A stretch of DNA of 64,000 nt, taken from assembly GCA_902563305.1 (NCBI GenBank), contig CACEWP010000006.1:1-64000 (forward strand), in the 5' to 3' direction. The DNA comes from an uncultured Alphaproteobacteria bacterium. Lineage in GTDB: Bacteria; Pseudomonadota; Alphaproteobacteria; Methylaequorales; Methylaequoraceae. The notes beneath the pieces were generated by a model. That model was not told the DNA's origin and made no database searches. It saw nothing but the letters and a program-made list of their open reading frames with translations. Below are positions 60,490-64,000 of this stretch, piece by piece. The translations under genes and the position numbers were made by a program. Position 1 is the stretch's first letter. Each line of letters opens with the position of its first letter.

Positions 60490-62256
60490 TTGTATATGGT
60501 AAAAATTCTCTCTTTACATATAGGACATGATGCAAGTGTCATGTATATGGACAACTTTTCATTAATAGGTCTTTCTGAAGAAAGAGTTTCAAGAATAAAG
60601 AATTTTAATGGATTTCCAAAAAAAGCTATTGATTTTATTTTTAAAGAAAAAAAAATAAATTGGAATAAAATCGATAAGGTTATTATCACTAGTACATCAA
60701 TAAAACACTCTAGAAGTTATAAAAATTATTTTTTTTTTAAATTTAAGTCATTTGATTACTCCAATGAGATACCTTTATTTGTTAGATTAATTTTTTTATT
60801 TTTAAGACGAAAAACATTTCATAATTACTTACAAGAATATTTATCTAATAACAGTTTTAAGGGAGAAATCGTTTATTATGATCATCATTTATGTCATATA
60901 ACCTCATCTTTAGCTACCTATCCGTTAAATAATTCTTATTTATTATCACTTGATGGAGGAGGGGATGGTTTAAATTGGACCTTTTATTCTTATAAAAATT
61001 ATAAACTCAAATTTCTTGAAAATAGTAAAACATTTTACACTAAAAATACTTCAATAGTCCATGATACTCCTGCTGACATATATTCAAATACAACTAAATT
61101 TCTTGGTTTTAAAAGACTTAAAGACGAGGGTAAAATTATGGGTTTATCTGCTCAAGGTAAGGATATTTATGCACAATTATTTGAATCCTTGTTAATTTTT
61201 AAAAATGGAAGGTTTATATCAAGATTTGGACCACAAAAAAGAAGTTTTTACCAAAACATAATAAGGTTTTTCAATTTCTTACTTTATGGAAAATCATATG
61301 ATTCATTACAAATAAATTATATGAAAAATAAATTAAATAAAAGTTTTAACAAAGAGGATGTTTCTGCTTCTTTGCAACTTTGGTGTAGTAAAATTATTAC
61401 TGAATTTATAGACTACTTATCTAAGAAATATAAATTTAAAAAAGAAAATCTTATTGTTTCTGGTGGTTTTTTTTCAAATGTTTTAATTAATCAAATGATA
61501 AAGGAACGAAAAGACATTAATAATATTTATGTTACACCCAATATGGGAGACGGTGGATTAGTATTAGGTGGAATTTACTTAAATTGCTCAAAAAAATATA
61601 AAACCAAATTTTTCAGCAAAGTTACAAATAATGTGTTCTATGGAAATGATATAAGTTCAAATTCATATAAAATAAATTTAACAAAATTTAGAATACTTAA
61701 TTTATCTGATAAGCAACTTTATAACTATATTTCAAACTCCCTAATTAAGAATAAAATAGTTGGAATTGTTAATGGACAAATGGAATTTGGACCAAGAGCG
61801 TTAGGTAATAGGTCTATAATTGCAAACCCACTAAAAAAAAACATTACTGATATATTAAATAAGAGGTTAAATAGATCAGACTTTATGCCATTCGGCCCAA
61901 TGCTCTTGGATAAAGATGCAAAAAAAGTCCTATTAAATTATAATGAATTAGATTTTTCATCTAAATTTATGACTATAACTTACACTGTAAAAGATGAGTA
62001 TAAACAAAAGTTAAAAAATATTATACATAATGATAATACTTTAAGAGTACAAATTATCGATAAACATAATAATAAGTTGTGTTATGGCATTTTATCTCAA
62101 TTTTCAAAAAAAACTAAAATACCTTGTTTAATTAATACTAGTTTTAATGTACATGAAGAACCAATTATTATGAACCTTAATCAGGGTATGATTGCATTAG
62201 AAAATAATGTTGTGGACTTGATTGTTTCTGATAAGAAAATAATTTTTAAATTATGA
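60490..62256 (+). CDS. Carbamoyltransferase (NodU/CmcH family)
   Basis: A 588-residue enzyme. The N-terminal Kae1-like part has LSHIGHDASV, EERVSRIKN, DHHLCHITSS and LSLDGGGDGLNW, and the C-terminal carbamoyl-transfer part has GQMEFGPRALGNRSI, MPFGPMLL and INTSFNVHEEPI. It moves carbamoyl from carbamoyl phosphate to a hydroxyl, often on a sugar. It overlaps the glycosyltransferase by 4 bp. It should modify a surface glycan. Confidence 0.92.
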   Translation: MYMVKILSLHIGHDASVMYMDNFSLIGLSEERVSRIKNFNGFPKKAIDFIFKEKKINWNKIDKVIITSTSIKHSRSYKNYFFFKFKSFDYSNEIPLFVRLIFLFLRRKTFHNYLQEYLSNNSFKGEIVYYDHHLCHITSSLATYPLNNSYLLSLDGGGDGLNWTFYSYKNYKLKFLENSKTFYTKNTSIVHDTPADIYSNTTKFLGFKRLKDEGKIMGLSAQGKDIYAQLFESLLIFKNGRFISRFGPQKRSFYQNIIRFFNFLLYGKSYDSLQINYMKNKLNKSFNKEDVSASLQLWCSKIITEFIDYLSKKYKFKKENLIVSGGFFSNVLINQMIKERKDINNIYVTPNMGDGGLVLGGIYLNCSKKYKTKFFSKVTNNVFYGNDISSNSYKINLTKFRILNLSDKQLYNYISNSLIKNKIVGIVNGQMEFGPRALGNRSIIANPLKKNITDILNKRLNRSDFMPFGPMLLDKDAKKVLLNYNELDFSSKFMTITYTVKDEYKQKLKNIIHNDNTLRVQIIDKHNNKLCYGILSQFSKKTKIPCLINTSFNVHEEPIIMNLNQGMIALENNVVDLIVSDKKIIFKL

Positions 62257-63365
62257 ATAAATTAGTGGTTTTAGATCAAAAATTAATAGACTGGGTAACC
62301 AAGGGAGAGGTGAAAAAAAACTACTTCAATCCTGATAAATTCTACAAAGAGATTACTATTTTAGCTCTTGTTAAAAGTAAAAAACCATCAAAATCTATCT
62401 TAAAGAAGTTATGTGGTACTCGAAGTTTTCGTTATATTGAATTTAATAGCAAATTTTTAACAAATAATTTCCTTAAGTATTTAATTCCATTCTATTTATA
62501 TAAATTGTTAATATTGAAAGAATTAAAAAGTTTAAGAATTTGCAAACCTAAAATAATATTTTGCATCGGGGACGGATATAGCGGTTATATTTCTGGGGTT
62601 ATCTCTGAGATTTTTAATTGTAGGTTAGTAATAAGCCTTCATTCGTTTACAAATTTTACTGTTTTTTTAAAGTATTTTTCTTTTAAAGAAAAGATAATTT
62701 ATTTGATGAATCTAAGATTTAAGCGAAAATCTCATGAATTTGCACACCAAATAAATATTGTATATAAGAAGATTGAAGAAAATGTTGGTGATGAATTTAA
62801 GAAAAAAATTAAATTAATATACAATAAAATTATTTTAAAAAAAAAGAATATAAATGAAACAAATATAAATTTACGCAAAATAAATCTTGTATTTGTAGGA
62901 AGATTAATAAAAGGAAAATCATTATTAAATATTATTAAAGCTCTTCATAATCTTGAAAATGTAACTTTAACAGTCTTTGGAGATGGTCCTGAACGATTAA
63001 AAATACAAAAACAAATTGATATATATAAGTTACACAAAAGAGTATTCTTAAGAGGTTTTATAAATAATGAAATATTAATTAGTAAAATCCAGAGTTATCA
63101 TGCATTTATTGCTTTTCATAAATTCTATGAATTTCCTAAAACAATAATGGAGGCCTTAAGTAATGGCATTCCAGTTATACTAAACTCACAACCATCAAAA
63201 AGTTTATATGAGTTCAAAAAATTTAAAATAATTTGGACCTCTGATAAAGTTGAATCATATAGACAAGAAATTATTAACCTGAAGAAAGGGAAGTATAATT
63301 TAAAATTAATTAAAAAAAATAATGAAAATAAAATTAAAAATCTCTTAAATATGAATGATGATTAA
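62253..63365 (+). CDS. Glycosyltransferase, GT4 family
   Basis: A 370-residue GT-B transferase. GYSGYISGVISEIF in the N-terminal half, LVFVGRLIKGKSLLNIIKA and LTVFGDGPERLKI in the C-terminal half, and the EFPKTIMEALSNGIPVI signature with E-x7-E. It probably adds a hexose or deoxyhexose. Acceptor unknown. ATG overlaps the carbamoyltransferase stop. Confidence 0.88.
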   Translation: MNKLVVLDQKLIDWVTKGEVKKNYFNPDKFYKEITILALVKSKKPSKSILKKLCGTRSFRYIEFNSKFLTNNFLKYLIPFYLYKLLILKELKSLRICKPKIIFCIGDGYSGYISGVISEIFNCRLVISLHSFTNFTVFLKYFSFKEKIIYLMNLRFKRKSHEFAHQINIVYKKIEENVGDEFKKKIKLIYNKIILKKKNINETNINLRKINLVFVGRLIKGKSLLNIIKALHNLENVTLTVFGDGPERLKIQKQIDIYKLHKRVFLRGFINNEILISKIQSYHAFIAFHKFYEFPKTIMEALSNGIPVILNSQPSKSLYEFKKFKIIWTSDKVESYRQEIINLKKGKYNLKLIKKNNENKIKNLLNMNDD

Positions 63366-64000
63366 TATTACATTTGTTTTTGGGACTAGACCAGAATTTA
63401 TTAAGTTGGCAAAAGTTATTGAAAAACTAAAAAATAATAGAAAGTTTTCAATCACAATTATCTCCTCAGGTCAGCAAGACGATTTGTTAAAAGCGTTTAA
63501 AGATTCAAAATTAAATAGCATTAATTTAAAAATCAAAAAATTTAATAATACTGAAATGTTCATTTCTAATTTTTTAGTTGCTTTTGATATGATTTTAAAA
63601 AAAAAAAAAGTAGATTATTTATTTGTACAAGGTGACACTTCCACAGTTTATGCTTCAAGCTTATATGGTTTTCTAAATAAAATACCTATTATACATTTAG
63701 AAGCAGGTTTAAGGACAAATGATATTCATAAACCCTTTCCTGAAGAATTTTATAGACAAAACGTAAGTAAAATTGCAAGTATACATCTTGCTCAAACTAA
63801 TTCCGGAAAGAGAAATTTAATAAAAGAAGGAATAAAATCAAATAAGATTTTTGTAGTTGGGAATCCTGGAATTGATTATCTACTTGATGGTTATACAACT
63901 AAAATATCAAAAAAGTTAGAATCTAAGAATAATATATTAATTACAATGCACAGAAGAGAAGCCATCGATGGAAGTTTGCGAAAATTTATCTACAATCTAA
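63355..64000 (+). CDS. wecB: UDP-N-acetylglucosamine 2-epimerase, N-terminal part
   Basis: The frame opens at 63355 (ATGATG), overlapping the previous stop, and runs off the window edge, so only the first 215 residues are seen. FVFGTRPEFIKLAKVIE, VQGDTSTVYASSLYGF, HLEAGLRTNDIHKPFPEEF and VVGNPGIDYLL, then ITMHRREAI are all typical. It makes UDP-ManNAc for polysaccharide. Three bases of frame shared with the glycosyltransferase tail make it part of the same operon. Confidence 0.9.
   Translation, partial: MMINITFVFGTRPEFIKLAKVIEKLKNNRKFSITIISSGQQDDLLKAFKDSKLNSINLKIKKFNNTEMFISNFLVAFDMILKKKKVDYLFVQGDTSTVYASSLYGFLNKIPIIHLEAGLRTNDIHKPFPEEFYRQNVSKIASIHLAQTNSGKRNLIKEGIKSNKIFVVGNPGIDYLLDGYTTKISKKLESKNNILITMHRREAIDGSLRKFIYNL

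Overview
The window is AT-rich, gene-dense DNA, probably from a marine alphaproteobacterium. The low GC, many short exported lysine/asparagine-rich proteins, alphaproteobacterial-type PqqA peptides, a TonB receptor under a Zur-like site and an AcuI-family reductase all point that way. I cannot name the genus.

Layout. (1) 1-3609: 3' end of an RTX protein followed by its type I secretion ABC protein and adaptor. (2) 3616-5987: two PII-like regulators with a DUF1538 membrane protein. (3) 6030-15795, minus strand: tolC, a Pro/Gly/Asp/Met-rich protein without Lys or Arg, a strong terminator, a second type I ABC protein, an adaptor fused to a cyclic-nucleotide-binding (CNB) domain, a CHASE2 adenylate cyclase and two small CNB proteins. 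I read this as a cAMP-linked type I secretion system. (4) 15895-25000: tRNA-Pro, tRNA-Arg, small exported and membrane proteins, an HDAC-like hydrolase, a cold-shock protein, an SRAP protein and an alkyltransferase. (5) 24986-30205: a zinc/metal region with a ZnuD-like TonB receptor, a MerC-like protein and DUF1826 on one side of a Zur-like palindrome, and a barrel protein, an HMA protein, a MerT-like protein and a nuclease on the other. (6) 31258-33151: two orphan pqqA genes, absent from ordinary ORF calls. (7) 32386-49553: an array of unrelated genes separated by about 110-140 bp direct repeats. (8) 49773-55580: chromosomal genes including acuI and cysQ. (9) 55595-64000: surface polysaccharide genes (FkbM methyltransferase, glycosyltransferases, GDP-fucose synthase, carbamoyltransferase, start of wecB).

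The strongest candidate for an undescribed system is region 7. Each repeat ends in the last 16 nt of the intact tRNA-Ser(TGA) gene at 49464-49553, and the tRNA itself carries the outermost copy. Repeats cut the DNA into six clear cassettes of about 0.9-2.3 kb, with one to four genes each and no visible recombinase. Copies far from the tRNA are split or decayed. This is what successive insertion at the tRNA 3' end would leave, with an integrase acting from elsewhere. One cassette carries a COG0523 zinc GTPase with the same Zur-like operator as the TonB receptor; another carries a DUF262/DUF1524 putative defence protein; two share the same leader and signal-peptide start joined to different proteins.
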